This document shows positions 35,046 through 44,378 of a stretch of DNA of 64,000 bases, piece after piece (the first letter of the stretch is position 1; each line of letters starts with the position of its first letter). This stretch comes from Oceanispirochaeta sp963676905. Its GTDB lineage: Bacteria; Spirochaetota; Spirochaetia; DSM-2461. The position numbers and the translations under genes are program-made. The notes beneath the pieces are model-generated. The model did not search any database, was not told the DNA's origin, and was given only the letters and a program-made list of their open reading frames with translations. The stretch is from contig CAXXVE010000001.1 of NCBI GenBank assembly GCA_963676905.2, forward strand, positions 3,782,001-3,846,000, read 5' to 3'.

Positions 35046-36077
35046 ATGAGTAACATCACTCTTTTCGGCATATATCTGTCTCCTCTGGACCGTATGTTCA
35101 GCAAGCTGCACAGGCTGATCTACAATCGTCTCAGATGGAAGGCTGTTATTTTCAGCCTTATGTTTGTAACAGTTGTATTTATCCTGTTTTCCAACATTCT
35201 CAAGATTTCCTCAAATTACTTTATCCTTATCCCCCTGATAGTTTCAGGGATGGCCTACGGGCTTCCAGGGGGACTCATAGCCGGCATCCTGGCCCTCCCG
35301 TTCAACCTCTTTCTCTTCAGAATTGTCGGTCACCCCGAGTACTCCCCCGCCAGCCTGATAGTACCCGAAGTATTCGGTATATGCGTCGGAATGATAGTGG
35401 GGTATCTGGCGGGGTACTTCAGAAAACTATCACAGGAGATGGAACTCAGGATTCAGAGGGAAAAGCAGCTCAGAGAGATCGTTACTGAAAAAGAACTGCT
35501 CTTAAAAGAGATCAACCATAGAGTCAGAAACAACATGGGCATTATAAGCAGTATCATACAGCTTCAGGCCAACAGGGTTGATGACCCCCGGTTCAGAGAG
35601 GAGTATGGAAAGCTGAAACAGAGGATATACTCCATATCACTGGTTCATGAACAGCTCTATATGGAGAAACAACCCGAGGATCTTGATATCCGAATCTATC
35701 TTGAATCCCTTGTAGGGAACCTCCTGGACAGCAATGACGAGACTCAGATCCAATTTATATACAGGAAGCCCGTTGAGCGGATGAGTCTCAGCAGCGCCAG
35801 AGTTCTTCATCTTGGCCTGATAGTGCAGGAAGTTATTATCAACAGTTTCAAATACGCTTTTCCAGGTCATTCGGAGGGAACACTTGTTCTGGATTTGAGC
35901 CGAAAAGGCGATCTATATGTCATTATGATTGAGGACAGCGGACCGGGTTTCGACAAGGACAGGATAAGCTCCGGACTGGGAACAAAACTGATAAAATCCC
36001 TCACCGACAGCCTCGAAGGCGGATACAGCTGGAACAATGAACACGGCTGCCGTTTTATTCTTACATTTCCCGCTTAA
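35046..36077 (+). CDS. Membrane sensor histidine kinase, HisKA_2 type
   Basis: 343 residues. About four hydrophobic helices (roughly 30-125) precede a short coiled coil and a HisKA_2 domain with the phospho-acceptor in E-I-N-H-R-V-R-N-N near residue 158. A compact HATPase domain follows (E-V-I-I-N-S-F-K-Y-A, D-S-G-P-G-F, G-L-G-T-K-L-I). These kinases often work in general stress or light/redox signalling. No response regulator lies next to it. An in-frame stop directly before the ATG fixes the start. It overlaps the convergent beta-helix gene by 4 bp. Confidence 0.88.
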   Translation: MSNITLFGIYLSPLDRMFSKLHRLIYNRLRWKAVIFSLMFVTVVFILFSNILKISSNYFILIPLIVSGMAYGLPGGLIAGILALPFNLFLFRIVGHPEYSPASLIVPEVFGICVGMIVGYLAGYFRKLSQEMELRIQREKQLREIVTEKELLLKEINHRVRNNMGIISSIIQLQANRVDDPRFREEYGKLKQRIYSISLVHEQLYMEKQPEDLDIRIYLESLVGNLLDSNDETQIQFIYRKPVERMSLSSARVLHLGLIVQEVIINSFKYAFPGHSEGTLVLDLSRKGDLYVIMIEDSGPGFDKDRISSGLGTKLIKSLTDSLEGGYSWNNEHGCRFILTFPA

Positions 36078-37255
36078 TTTCTACGTCCCCATCTTGAAAC
36101 AGGAAGCTCTGAAACCTCTTCTCCGTTTACAAACACCCTGCCGCCATTGAACAGAGCCTGCCTGTCAGCATCAAATGTAGATCTGCCGACGGCATTGACT
36201 CGTCCTCCGTTGATATAGATATCACCATTGGCATCAAAGGCATCAGTATCGCCGGGGCCGACCTCAACCGAAACACTCCCGCCGTTTACAGCGATGGCAA
36301 CAGCCGGCATGGGTCCTTTTACAGCTGCATTGATGCCGTCATCGGAAGCATAGATATCAATGGCACCGTCGTTGATCTGGATAAGATTGGCCTCCATCCC
36401 TTCACTGCTTCTTTCAACATCAATCCTTCCTCCATCAATTTGAAGAAAGCTGTTGGCCTGTATGCCGTCGTCAACTGCTGTCAGCTGCAGGCGGCCACCG
36501 CGGATGTAGATATATCCAAGATAGGGATCATCTGAATTTTCACTGTGGAGCCCGTCTTTACCTGAGACAACAGTGATACCGCCGTTATGGATGCGAATTG
36601 AATCATTCGCCTCTATTCCATCCAGCTCAGAATGAACCGCAAGGACCCCACCCGTGATTTTAAGGTCATCCTTTGAAGTAATACCATTCCCCTTCAGAGA
36701 GGTGATTGTGAGTGAACCTGTACCGTTTATCACAAGATCCGACCTGGAGAATATCACTGCATCCAGACTGGCATCAGGATGGGATGCATACACACCTGTC
36801 ACCTCCAGAGTGCTGCTGTCTCCTCTGGTTGTCAAAAAAACCTTGTCAGCCGAATTAACAAATACGGCCGGTTTTGAGCTGTTTGTTATGTTAAGACCGT
36901 CAAAAACAAGCTGAACCTTATCATCTTCACCTGCCTCAACGACAATCATGCTCTCCCTGAAACTGCCGCTTATAAGGTATGTGCCTGAAGATCTGATATA
37001 AAGATCCTCCCCCGAACGGGGGCGCAGTATCCGGGTCAGTTCTGAGACGGACTGTGTAAGATCCCTTGCAGTAAACTGAGTATCTCCATCGATAAGGGGA
37101 GAGGCAAACTCATCTGCTGCTGCTCTGTCCAGAATATCTCTGTTCATGACGGCGGTTTTAAGAGTATTTCCCGACTGTGCGGCAACTGTATTTACAAAAA
37201 GGAATGAATAGAGAACACTCAACCCTATACTTATTAAACTGATACGCCTTTGCAA
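36074..37255 (-). CDS. Secreted carbohydrate-binding beta-helix protein (Cthe_2159-like, DUF4353)
   Basis: 393 residues with a signal peptide (cleavage near V-A-A-Q-S). The body is a series of short strand repeats with N-G-G and D-G-I/D-G-I-x-A-N-D turns (S-E-L-D-G-I-E-A-N-D, V-D-D-G-I-Q-A-N, A-S-D-D-G-I-N-A), as in the Cthe_2159 parallel beta-helix family that binds polygalacturonate. It could bind plant or algal polysaccharide outside the cell. The start is TTG, supported by GGAGGG eight bases upstream; no ATG is well placed. Confidence 0.8.
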   Translation of the reverse strand: MQRRISLISIGLSVLYSFLFVNTVAAQSGNTLKTAVMNRDILDRAAADEFASPLIDGDTQFTARDLTQSVSELTRILRPRSGEDLYIRSSGTYLISGSFRESMIVVEAGEDDKVQLVFDGLNITNSSKPAVFVNSADKVFLTTRGDSSTLEVTGVYASHPDASLDAVIFSRSDLVINGTGSLTITSLKGNGITSKDDLKITGGVLAVHSELDGIEANDSIRIHNGGITVVSGKDGLHSENSDDPYLGYIYIRGGRLQLTAVDDGIQANSFLQIDGGRIDVERSSEGMEANLIQINDGAIDIYASDDGINAAVKGPMPAVAIAVNGGSVSVEVGPGDTDAFDANGDIYINGGRVNAVGRSTFDADRQALFNGGRVFVNGEEVSELPVSRWGRRN

Positions 37256-37275
37256 AATTGACCCTCCGGGATATT

Positions 37276-37294
37276 TACTACCGTTTTAGTAGTA
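37276..37294. promoter_or_regulatory. Inverted repeat in the leader of the beta-helix gene
   Basis: TACTAC and GTAGTA, seven bases apart, lie just after a -10-like TATACT on the minus strand and about 20 bp before the TTG start. This is a candidate operator. Confidence 0.4.
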
Positions 37295-37365
37295 TAAACA
37301 ATATTAGGGCTTATTCGTTTCATTTTTTTTCAAAAAGCCCGGCAGGCACCCTTTCTTCTCAGGCA

Positions 37366-37397
37366 GAAAAAAACCGCCGGATCAATAACCAGCGGTT
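37366..37397 (-). terminator. Terminator of the oligopeptide transporter operon
   Basis: AACCGCCGG and CCAGCGGTT (37372-37380 and 37389-37397, one mismatch) are followed on the minus strand by seven T. It lies 25 bp after the last gene. Confidence 0.8.
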
Positions 37398-37422
37398 TTA
37401 TTATCAAGGCATCCCCTGATGG

Positions 37423-38391
37423 CTACTCGTTCAGCCAGCAGGCCGACATATGCCCGGGAGCTACTTCCTTCAGCGGCGGATACTGCTGGCGGCAGATATC
37501 TTTTGCATAGGGGCAGCGGGGATGAAAATGGCAGCCTGTGGGCGGATTAATCGGACTGGGTACATCACCCATCACAATCTTCTCCTTCTTATCCCTCTTG
37601 TGGGGATCTGTCAGGGGAAAGGCATTGAAAAGGGCCTTTGTATAGGGATGTGTATGATTCTTTACAAGCTCATCCTTATCGGCTATTTCAATAATCTTGC
37701 CCAGATACATAACCACAATTCGGGTTGAGATATACTCCACAACAGCCAGGTCGTGGGCAATAAACATATAGGTCAGGTCATGCTTCTCCCTGAGGTCCTG
37801 CAGCAGATTCAGGATCTGGGCCTGCACAGAGACATCCAGGGCCGATACGGCTTCGTCACAGACTACAAACTCCGGATTCAGGGTCAGTGCCCGGGCAATG
37901 CCGATCCTCTGTCTCTGGCCTCCGGAGAACTGGTGGGGGAAGCGGTTTTTGTACATAGGATTGATCCCCACCTCCTCCATAATGCTCTCCACCTTCTCTT
38001 CAATTTCTGCGGGAGAACCCGCCTTGTGGATGCGCAGAGGCTGGCTTATCAGGGAGCCCACCTTTTTCCGGGGATTCAGCGAGGAGAAAGGGTCCTGAAA
38101 GACCATCTGGATACTCTTCCTGAGGTCCACCATCTCTCTGTGATCCAGAGAAAAAAGGTCACGCCCTCCATAGAGAACTTCCCCTTCTGTTTTTTCATGA
38201 AGACGGAGCACTGTTTTACCCAGTGTGGACTTTCCGCAGCCCGACTCGCCGACTACACCGAGTATCTCACCCTTCCGGATATCGAAACTGACGCCGTCAA
38301 CGGCACGGAGAGTCTGTTTTTTATTCCCCTCACGGGAACTGACTTTATAGTATTTCTTGAGGTCTTTGACCTCCATCAGGGGCTGATTCAC
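37423..38391 (-). CDS. Oligopeptide/dipeptide ABC transporter ATPase (DppF/OppF type)
   Basis: 322 residues. Walker A G-E-S-G-C-G-K-S-T, signature F-S-G-G-Q-R-Q-R-I-G-I-A, Walker B F-V-V-C-D-E-A. The C-terminal oligopeptide domain keeps the clustered cysteines (G-C-H-F-H-P-R-C-P-Y-A…C) that bind an iron-sulfur cluster in related transporters. Last gene of the five-gene importer operon; it overlaps the DppD gene by 4 bp. Confidence 0.93.
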   Translation of the reverse strand: MNQPLMEVKDLKKYYKVSSREGNKKQTLRAVDGVSFDIRKGEILGVVGESGCGKSTLGKTVLRLHEKTEGEVLYGGRDLFSLDHREMVDLRKSIQMVFQDPFSSLNPRKKVGSLISQPLRIHKAGSPAEIEEKVESIMEEVGINPMYKNRFPHQFSGGQRQRIGIARALTLNPEFVVCDEAVSALDVSVQAQILNLLQDLREKHDLTYMFIAHDLAVVEYISTRIVVMYLGKIIEIADKDELVKNHTHPYTKALFNAFPLTDPHKRDKKEKIVMGDVPSPINPPTGCHFHPRCPYAKDICRQQYPPLKEVAPGHMSACWLNE

Positions 38392-39398
38392 TCTGAAGCA
38401 CCTCTCTTGTTTTTAACTTCCTCGGCTTTATGGCACCAGATGCTGTGTCCCTCTTCCAGAGCCGTAACACCTGGAAAGCTCTTTTCGCAGCCTTCATCGG
38501 CCCAGGAACAGCGGTTGGCGAAGGGGCATCCATCCCCCAGAGTCAGCAGATCGGGAACATTGCCCGGAATAGCTTCAAGGCGGCTGTGATCCGCATATTT
38601 CTGATTTGAGGGCAGAGAGTTCAGCAGGCCCAGTGTATAGGGATGAGAAGGATTATCAAAAATCTGATAGACAGTCCCCTCCTCCACCTTGCGGCCGGCG
38701 TACATCACAACCACGCGGTCGGCAGTCTCCGCCACGACACCCATGTCATGGGTGATCAGCAGAATAGCCATCTCAACCTCGTCCTTCAGATCCGTCAGCA
38801 GGTCCAGAATCTGGGCCTGAATGGTAACATCAAGGGCGGTTGTGGGCTCATCGGCTATCATCAGTCCCGGTTCGGGAGAGGCAAGAGCCATGGCGATCAT
38901 CACTCTCTGACGCATACCTCCAGAGAGCTGGTGGGGATAATCATGGGCTCTCTTTTCAGGAGAGGGAATCTTGACAAGATCAAGAAGCTCCACAGCCTTT
39001 GCATGAGCCTCTTTTTTGGTCATCTTCTGATGAGTCAGAAAGACATCCGCCAGCTGCTCCCCGATTTTAAAAACAGGGTTGAGGCTTGTCATGGGCTCCT
39101 GAAAGATCATGGAGATCTGTGTTCCCCTGAGTTTTCTGACCTCCTTTTCAGGAAGTTTAAGAAGGTCACGGTCACGGAAAATGACCGAACCGCTTTCGAT
39201 GACCCCCGGGGGCATGGGGATTAGCTGGTTTATAGTATGGGCGGTTACGGACTTTCCGCATCCCGACTCACCTACAAGTGCCAGGGTTTCCCCTTTTTTT
39301 ATATGCAGAGAGAGATCCCGGACAGCTTTGACCACACCCCTGCGGGTATGGAAGTGAACGTTGACCTTCTCCATTGTAAGCAGTGTATCTTCAGCCAT
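38388..39398 (-). CDS. Oligopeptide/dipeptide ABC transporter ATPase (DppD/OppD type)
   Basis: 336 residues. Walker A G-E-S-G-C-G-K-S-V, signature L-S-G-G-M-R-Q-R-V-M-I-A-M, Walker B M-I-A-D-E-P-T-T-A-L-D. The C-terminal domain has C-P-F-A-N-R-C plus a third and a fourth cysteine. It forms the ATPase heterodimer with the downstream DppF-type protein. It starts 2 bp after the DppC gene. Confidence 0.93.
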   Translation of the reverse strand: MAEDTLLTMEKVNVHFHTRRGVVKAVRDLSLHIKKGETLALVGESGCGKSVTAHTINQLIPMPPGVIESGSVIFRDRDLLKLPEKEVRKLRGTQISMIFQEPMTSLNPVFKIGEQLADVFLTHQKMTKKEAHAKAVELLDLVKIPSPEKRAHDYPHQLSGGMRQRVMIAMALASPEPGLMIADEPTTALDVTIQAQILDLLTDLKDEVEMAILLITHDMGVVAETADRVVVMYAGRKVEEGTVYQIFDNPSHPYTLGLLNSLPSNQKYADHSRLEAIPGNVPDLLTLGDGCPFANRCSWADEGCEKSFPGVTALEEGHSIWCHKAEEVKNKRGASE

Positions 39399-39400
39399 AG

Positions 39401-40285
39401 TCAGTCCCTCAGCCTGGGATCAAGAATATCCCGCAGTCCGTCGCCGAGCAGATTGAATCCCAGAACAGCCAGCAGAGTGGCAATACCGGGGAGTGTGACA
39501 ATCCACCAGGCTGATGTTACAAACTCCTTGGAGCTGGCGATCATAAGACCCCACTCCGGTATGGGCGGCTGGGCTCCCAGCCCCAGAAAGGAGAGTCCCG
39601 CTGATTCCAGGATAGCCGAACCGAATCCCAGAGTCGCCTGAACAGAGATGGGTGCCAGGCAGTTGGGGAGGATGGAGAGAAACATGAGTTCAAAGTCCGA
39701 TGCCCCAAGAGCGCGCTCAGCCATGACATAATCACTTTCTTTCTCGGCCATCACCGAAGCCCTGACGATACGGATGTACCGGGGAATCTGTGAGATACCG
39801 ATGGCAACCATGGCATTGGTCAGGGATGGCCCCAGAACCGCCACGATTACAATAGTCAGCAGGATGTATGGAAAGGCAAGCATAATATCCACAAGCCGCT
39901 GAATTGTTTTGTCCACCATCCCGCCGTAGTAGCCGCTGATCATTCCGATAATGATACCGAAAAACAGGGCGATACCCACAGCGATGACACCGATGGTCAT
40001 GGAGATCCGGGCACCGTAGATAAGCCTGGACAGCATATCCCGTCCCAGGTCATCGGTTCCAAGAATGTATTCGCTTGTAAAGGGGGCTGTCTTGCGCATC
40101 TCGATATTCTGGGCCACAGGATCCATGGGTGCCAGGACCGGCGCAAACAGGGCAATCAGAATGAATGCCAGTATTATGACAAGTCCTGCCATGGCGGTTT
40201 TACTCCGCTTCAGCTGATGCCAGTGCTCAGCAAAGGGGGACTCTGCTTTATTATTAGTCGTTTTTAAGGTTTCTGTATTGTTCAT
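39401..40285 (-). CDS. Oligopeptide/dipeptide ABC transporter permease (DppC type)
   Basis: 294 residues, six membrane helices, with the N-terminal OppC extension and the D-D-L-G-R-D-M-L-S-R-L-I-Y-G-A-R segment diagnostic of DppC/OppC. The E-A-A-like coupling loop reads M-A-E-R-A-L-G-A-S-D near 190. It forms the channel with the DppB-type permease, 4 bp upstream. Confidence 0.93.
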   Translation of the reverse strand: MNNTETLKTTNNKAESPFAEHWHQLKRSKTAMAGLVIILAFILIALFAPVLAPMDPVAQNIEMRKTAPFTSEYILGTDDLGRDMLSRLIYGARISMTIGVIAVGIALFFGIIIGMISGYYGGMVDKTIQRLVDIMLAFPYILLTIVIVAVLGPSLTNAMVAIGISQIPRYIRIVRASVMAEKESDYVMAERALGASDFELMFLSILPNCLAPISVQATLGFGSAILESAGLSFLGLGAQPPIPEWGLMIASSKEFVTSAWWIVTLPGIATLLAVLGFNLLGDGLRDILDPRLRD

Positions 40286-40289
40286 ATGT

Positions 40290-41303
40290 TTACTGCAGCC
40301 TGATTTTGGGATTGATTACCGAATAGAGTACATCCACCGCCAGATTGATCAGTACAAAGGAGGTGGAAATAATGATAATCCCCCCCTGAACCGCCGGGTA
40401 GTCCCGGGCCTCAATGGCCTGATAGATCCATTTGCCGATTCCCGGCCAGGCGAATATTGTCTCTGTGAGCAGAGCTCCCGCCAGCAGCATTCCGAACTGC
40501 AGCCCGATTACCGTGATAACAGGCATAAGGGCATTCCGCAGGGCGTAACGGAAGACAACTCTCTTCTCCTTGATTCCCGCAGACCGGACAGTTTTTACAT
40601 AGTCCTGTTTCAGGACCTCAAGCATACTGCTTCTGGTTGTCCGTGCGATGATGGCAAGGGGAATGGTTCCCAGGGCCACCGAGGGAAGAATCAGATGATG
40701 AAGAGCAGAGAGAAAATATTCAGGTTCCCCTTTCAGGAGAAGTTTGAATGTATCGATAAGATAGAAGTTGGTTTCCGGCTGGAAGAAGAGTCTCAGATTC
40801 ATTCTGCCGCCGGTGGGGAAAAGGTTAAGATTAACCGAAAAAATCATGATAAGAACCAGAGCCAGCCAGAAAACAGGCATTGAAACTCCGAAGAGGGCTC
40901 CCACCATGGATGTATAATCGATCCAGGTGTTCTTTTTTGTGGCGGAGATGACTCCGATCCATATACCCAGAACTGAAGCAAAGATCATGGCACAGAGAGC
41001 CAGTTCTATTGTCGCGGGATACCGGGCCTTTATTTCATCCCACACCTTCTGCCCCGACTTGATGGACTCACCGAAGTCAAGACGGACTATGCGGCCCAGA
41101 TAGAGGCCGTACTGCTGAATCAGGGGCTTGTCCAATCCCAGGTCGGCACGGAGTTTCTCTATTTTTTCTTTGCTTGCCCGTTCACCGAGCATGACCCGCG
41201 CGGGGTCACCGGGAGAGAGGGCTATCATAAAGAAAACCAGAGTAACAACTCCGAACAGGGTCGGGAACAGCATTACAAGACGTTTTAAAATGTATCTAAT
41301 CAT
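40290..41303 (-). CDS. Oligopeptide/dipeptide ABC transporter permease (DppB type)
   Basis: 337 residues, six helices. The start Y-I-L-K-R-L-V-M-L-F-P-T-L, the P-G-D-P-A-R segment and the coupling loop Y-V-K-T-V-R-S-A-G-I-K-E near 245 are typical of DppB. It follows the binding-protein gene after a 109-bp gap that holds a terminator-like hairpin, so its level is probably lower than that of the binding protein. Confidence 0.93.
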   Translation of the reverse strand: MIRYILKRLVMLFPTLFGVVTLVFFMIALSPGDPARVMLGERASKEKIEKLRADLGLDKPLIQQYGLYLGRIVRLDFGESIKSGQKVWDEIKARYPATIELALCAMIFASVLGIWIGVISATKKNTWIDYTSMVGALFGVSMPVFWLALVLIMIFSVNLNLFPTGGRMNLRLFFQPETNFYLIDTFKLLLKGEPEYFLSALHHLILPSVALGTIPLAIIARTTRSSMLEVLKQDYVKTVRSAGIKEKRVVFRYALRNALMPVITVIGLQFGMLLAGALLTETIFAWPGIGKWIYQAIEARDYPAVQGGIIIISTSFVLINLAVDVLYSVINPKIRLQ

Positions 41304-41357
41304 AGTTCCTTCAATTGGGAGCTCATTTCGGGATATACCCGGAACCTCTCCCTGAAT

Positions 41358-41393
41358 TAAAAACCCTCCCGGCCAGATTCTGAACGGGAGGGT
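41358..41393 (-). terminator. Attenuator-like terminator between the binding-protein and permease genes
   Basis: ACCCTCCCG and CGGGAGGGT (41363-41371 and 41385-41393) form a perfect 9-bp stem; on the minus strand it runs into TTTTTAATT. It should end part of the transcripts after the binding-protein gene. Confidence 0.8.
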
Positions 41394-41412
41394 ATATCAA
41401 TAAGCTGGAAAA

Positions 41413-43032
41413 TTATTTTTCGAGCCAAACCTTGGCAAATACGCGTTTACCGGTGGGGTAAAGATAGAAATCCTGAACGGACTCTTTCATGGGCTCGGAA
41501 ACAACAGAGTGGGCAATGGGAACCCAGGGAGCTTCTTCATGGAAGATCTCCTGAGCCTTCATGTAAAGCTCTGTTCTCTTGGCAACATCCATCTCCTCCT
41601 TGGCCTGAACACAGAGTTCAGTGAACTCTTCATTCTTCCAGAAGGCGATATTTCCTGCGGGCTTCTCTGCAGCCATGGCTGAAAGAAGAACAAAGAGGAA
41701 GTTGTCGGGGTCACCGTTATCACCGGTCCATCCCAGCATGGCAGCCTGATGCTCACCCATGTCTGTCTTGTCCAGATATGTTCCCCACTCATAGGAAACA
41801 ATCTCGACATTGATACCGACTTTTGCGAGCTGAGCCTGCATAATTTCTGCGACCTTTTTACCATTGGGGTTGTAGGGTCTTGCAACGGGCATAGCCCAGA
41901 TCTCAGTGTCGAATCCATCGGCATAACCGGCTTCAGCAAGAAGCTTTTTAGCCAGTTCGGGATCATAGGGATAGGCGTCAATGTCGTCATTGTAAGACCA
42001 CATTGTGGGAGGCAGAGGGTTCTTGGCAGGTTTACCGGCAGCGCCGTAAACAGCTGTAACAATCTCATCTCTGTCGATGGCATAGTTCATTGCCTGTCTG
42101 ACTTTAACGTTATCATAGGGAGCCTTTTCGTTGTTCAGAGCAAGGTATCCCACATTGAGACCTTCCTGCTGAATAACCTTGATTCCATCTGTGGACTGCA
42201 TTTCGGGCAGGTCTTCGGGTGAGGGAAAGTCAACAACATCAACTTCACCCTTTTTGAGTGCCAGCCAGCGGGCTGTTGCATCGGGAATAACCTTGATGAT
42301 CAGGCGGTCCAGGTAGACATCGCCGCCCCAGTAGTCGGGGTTGCGTTCGAATACCATGTTGTCGTCCTTGATCCAGGATACAAATTTAAAGGGACCGGTA
42401 CCAACGGGGTTGGAAGCCAGATCTTCACCGAACTTCTCTGCTGCCGCAGGAGATACAATAGCTGCAAAGTCCATAGCCAGGTTGGCAATGAAAGGAGCTT
42501 CTTTCTTCTTCAGCTTGAATTCTACTGTATAGTCGTCTACAGCGATAACATCGGCAACGATATTATCCATATCCATATAACCCCAGTACTTCCAGGGACC
42601 GTTTTTATAGAAGGGATGATCCTCCTTGAACTGTCTTTCGAATGAGAAGACAACAGCTTCGGATGTGAGGTCTGTTCCATCATGGAACTTAACGCCCTTT
42701 CTCAAATTGAAAGTAACAGTCAGTCCGTCATCTGAAAAGGTCCAGCTCTCAGCCAGAGCAGGTCTTACTTCGGTTGTTCCGGGAACGAATTCGACCAGCG
42801 TATCATAGACCTGTGTTGAGCCATAGAAGGACTCACCATCGGTTTCACGACCGGGGTCAAGTCCAACAGAGTCACCGGAGCGGGCAAATACCAGTGTTCC
42901 GCCGAATTTACTGTTTTCAACAGATACTGCTGCGGCTTCTTCCACCGGAGCTTCTTTCTCCTTACAAGAAATAAAAAGAGAAGCAGTCAGGGCCAGTAAC
43001 AGAATAATACTGAATTTAAAGATTTTTTTCAT
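41413..43032 (-). CDS. Oligopeptide/dipeptide-binding lipoprotein (DppA/OppA type)
   Basis: About 539 residues. The lipobox L-F-I-S-C follows a good signal peptide when translation starts at ATG 43032, which has AAGGGG upstream; a start at 43125 would put 31 extra residues before the signal peptide and is unlikely. The SBP_bac_5 family motifs are present (F-N-L-R-K-G-V-K-F-H-D-G near 100, R-Q-A-M-N-Y-A-I-D-R near 310, Y-P-Y-D-P-E-L-A-K-K-L-L). It binds peptides or related solutes for the importer encoded downstream. Confidence 0.93.
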   Translation of the reverse strand: MKKIFKFSIILLLALTASLFISCKEKEAPVEEAAAVSVENSKFGGTLVFARSGDSVGLDPGRETDGESFYGSTQVYDTLVEFVPGTTEVRPALAESWTFSDDGLTVTFNLRKGVKFHDGTDLTSEAVVFSFERQFKEDHPFYKNGPWKYWGYMDMDNIVADVIAVDDYTVEFKLKKKEAPFIANLAMDFAAIVSPAAAEKFGEDLASNPVGTGPFKFVSWIKDDNMVFERNPDYWGGDVYLDRLIIKVIPDATARWLALKKGEVDVVDFPSPEDLPEMQSTDGIKVIQQEGLNVGYLALNNEKAPYDNVKVRQAMNYAIDRDEIVTAVYGAAGKPAKNPLPPTMWSYNDDIDAYPYDPELAKKLLAEAGYADGFDTEIWAMPVARPYNPNGKKVAEIMQAQLAKVGINVEIVSYEWGTYLDKTDMGEHQAAMLGWTGDNGDPDNFLFVLLSAMAAEKPAGNIAFWKNEEFTELCVQAKEEMDVAKRTELYMKAQEIFHEEAPWVPIAHSVVSEPMKESVQDFYLYPTGKRVFAKVWLEK

Positions 43033-43164
43033 ACAATCCCCTTGTGTAGTTTGTTCAATCCGTGCATGCGCCAATAGAGGGCCAATCGAAAGTAGATGAA
43101 CACGATTCATTCGATAAGTCGACAATCAGACGGCCTGACGCCGCTGCCGGACAATGAACTTGAG

Positions 43165-43194
43165 TTTATACTCATCTTACACTGATACAGTAAA
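43165..43194 (-). promoter_or_regulatory. Candidate promoter of the oligopeptide transporter operon
   Basis: On the minus strand, TTTACT (43189-43194), 18 bp, TATAAA (43165-43170). It would give a leader of about 125 nt. The remaining 254-bp gap to the next gene (43033-43286) shows no open frame; only a short CGGC/GCCG stem was noticed in it. Confidence 0.35.
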
Positions 43195-43286
43195 AGTGAA
43201 CAAGGAAAATAACGAATCCGTACTGGAAAGTAGGCTATTCCTACATATATGTGCTCTCTTATCCCACTAAAAGGGATATTTCATCC

Positions 43287-44234
43287 CTAAACATGGTTCA
43301 GCAGCTTCAGTTCCACAGGATGGGGATTTAGAAAATACTGATCCTTAAGATATTTTTCATCATACTTCATCGTATAGTGGCGGATAAGAGTCAGAGGAAC
43401 GATAAGGGGAGTCAGTTCATTGTAGTAATTTTCCGCTTCCCTCAGCAGTTCGGCCTTCTCTTCCTGGCTGAGATTCTTCTTGAAATACCCTATAAGATGG
43501 AGCAGAACATTGTAGTTTTTTCTGACTGTTTTCTTCAGGCTGAGAAGCTGAAGAAGCACAGGCCTGTAACTGCTGACAAGCTCTTCATGGTCCATGTCCC
43601 CCGCCGAAGCGATCAGTTTTCCAAGGGGCTTGAGCTTCTCGGAACTGTGGGCCATAAATGTATACTTGTGCCTGCTGTGAAAATTAACAAGATCCTTCGG
43701 TTTTCTGCTCCGGACCGCCTCTCTCCACCTCTGCAGTACAAATATGGTTTCAATAAAATTTTCTCTGAGCCCGGGGTCATTGAGGCGTCCTTCATCCTCG
43801 ACAGGAATATCGGGGAAGCGGTCCATAAAGGCCTTTGCAAACAGACCTGAACCCGAATAGCTTACAGGTGGGCCCTCTTCACTGTAGACCTTGACAGCCC
43901 TCATCCCGCTGGAGGGGCTCTTGGTTTTGAAAATAAAGGCAACCAGATCTTCTCTGTCCAGTTCCTCAAGCCGCCGTTCAATCCATGAATTCATCTGACC
44001 GGTATGATCAATCTTAGTATGGGTTGTGACGAGGCGCGGAGATTCAGGATCACCCACGAGTCTCATGCTCTCCCGGGGCACAGTGAGGCCGCACTCGACC
44101 TCCGGACAGACAGGGAGGAACTCACACCACCGGCCAAGGGTATCCCGTATAAAACGGTCCAGTTTATGCTGTCCGTTATACCTGACTTCATTTCCCAGAA
44201 GACAACTGCTGACACCGATTCTGATCCTATCCAT
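43287..44234 (-). CDS. DUF523 and DUF1722 two-domain protein (YbgA-like)
   Basis: 315 residues. The N-terminal DUF523 domain (1-145) has V-S-S-C-L-L-G-N-E-V-R-Y-N-G-Q-H and C-P-E-V-E-C-G-L with clustered cysteines. The C-terminal DUF1722 (about 165-300) begins F-H-S-R-H-K-Y-T-F-M-A-H-S and resembles E. coli YbgA. This fusion is common in bacteria but its activity is not settled; links to DNA photolyase operons and thiouracil desulfuration have been proposed for parts of it. No photolyase lies nearby. It is a single-gene unit with AGG before the ATG. Confidence 0.85.
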   Translation of the reverse strand: MDRIRIGVSSCLLGNEVRYNGQHKLDRFIRDTLGRWCEFLPVCPEVECGLTVPRESMRLVGDPESPRLVTTHTKIDHTGQMNSWIERRLEELDREDLVAFIFKTKSPSSGMRAVKVYSEEGPPVSYSGSGLFAKAFMDRFPDIPVEDEGRLNDPGLRENFIETIFVLQRWREAVRSRKPKDLVNFHSRHKYTFMAHSSEKLKPLGKLIASAGDMDHEELVSSYRPVLLQLLSLKKTVRKNYNVLLHLIGYFKKNLSQEEKAELLREAENYYNELTPLIVPLTLIRHYTMKYDEKYLKDQYFLNPHPVELKLLNHV

Positions 44235-44378
44235 CAGTCCTACCCTCTTTTGTTAATCATATAACAGAGAATTATAGGGTAATCCGGCATGTATTTCACT
44301 CTTTCCTGCTGCTACCGGCAGAGAGGCAGAATCACGGGATGTGTCCGGGACTGTTCCATACAGCAGAAAAAAGAGCCT

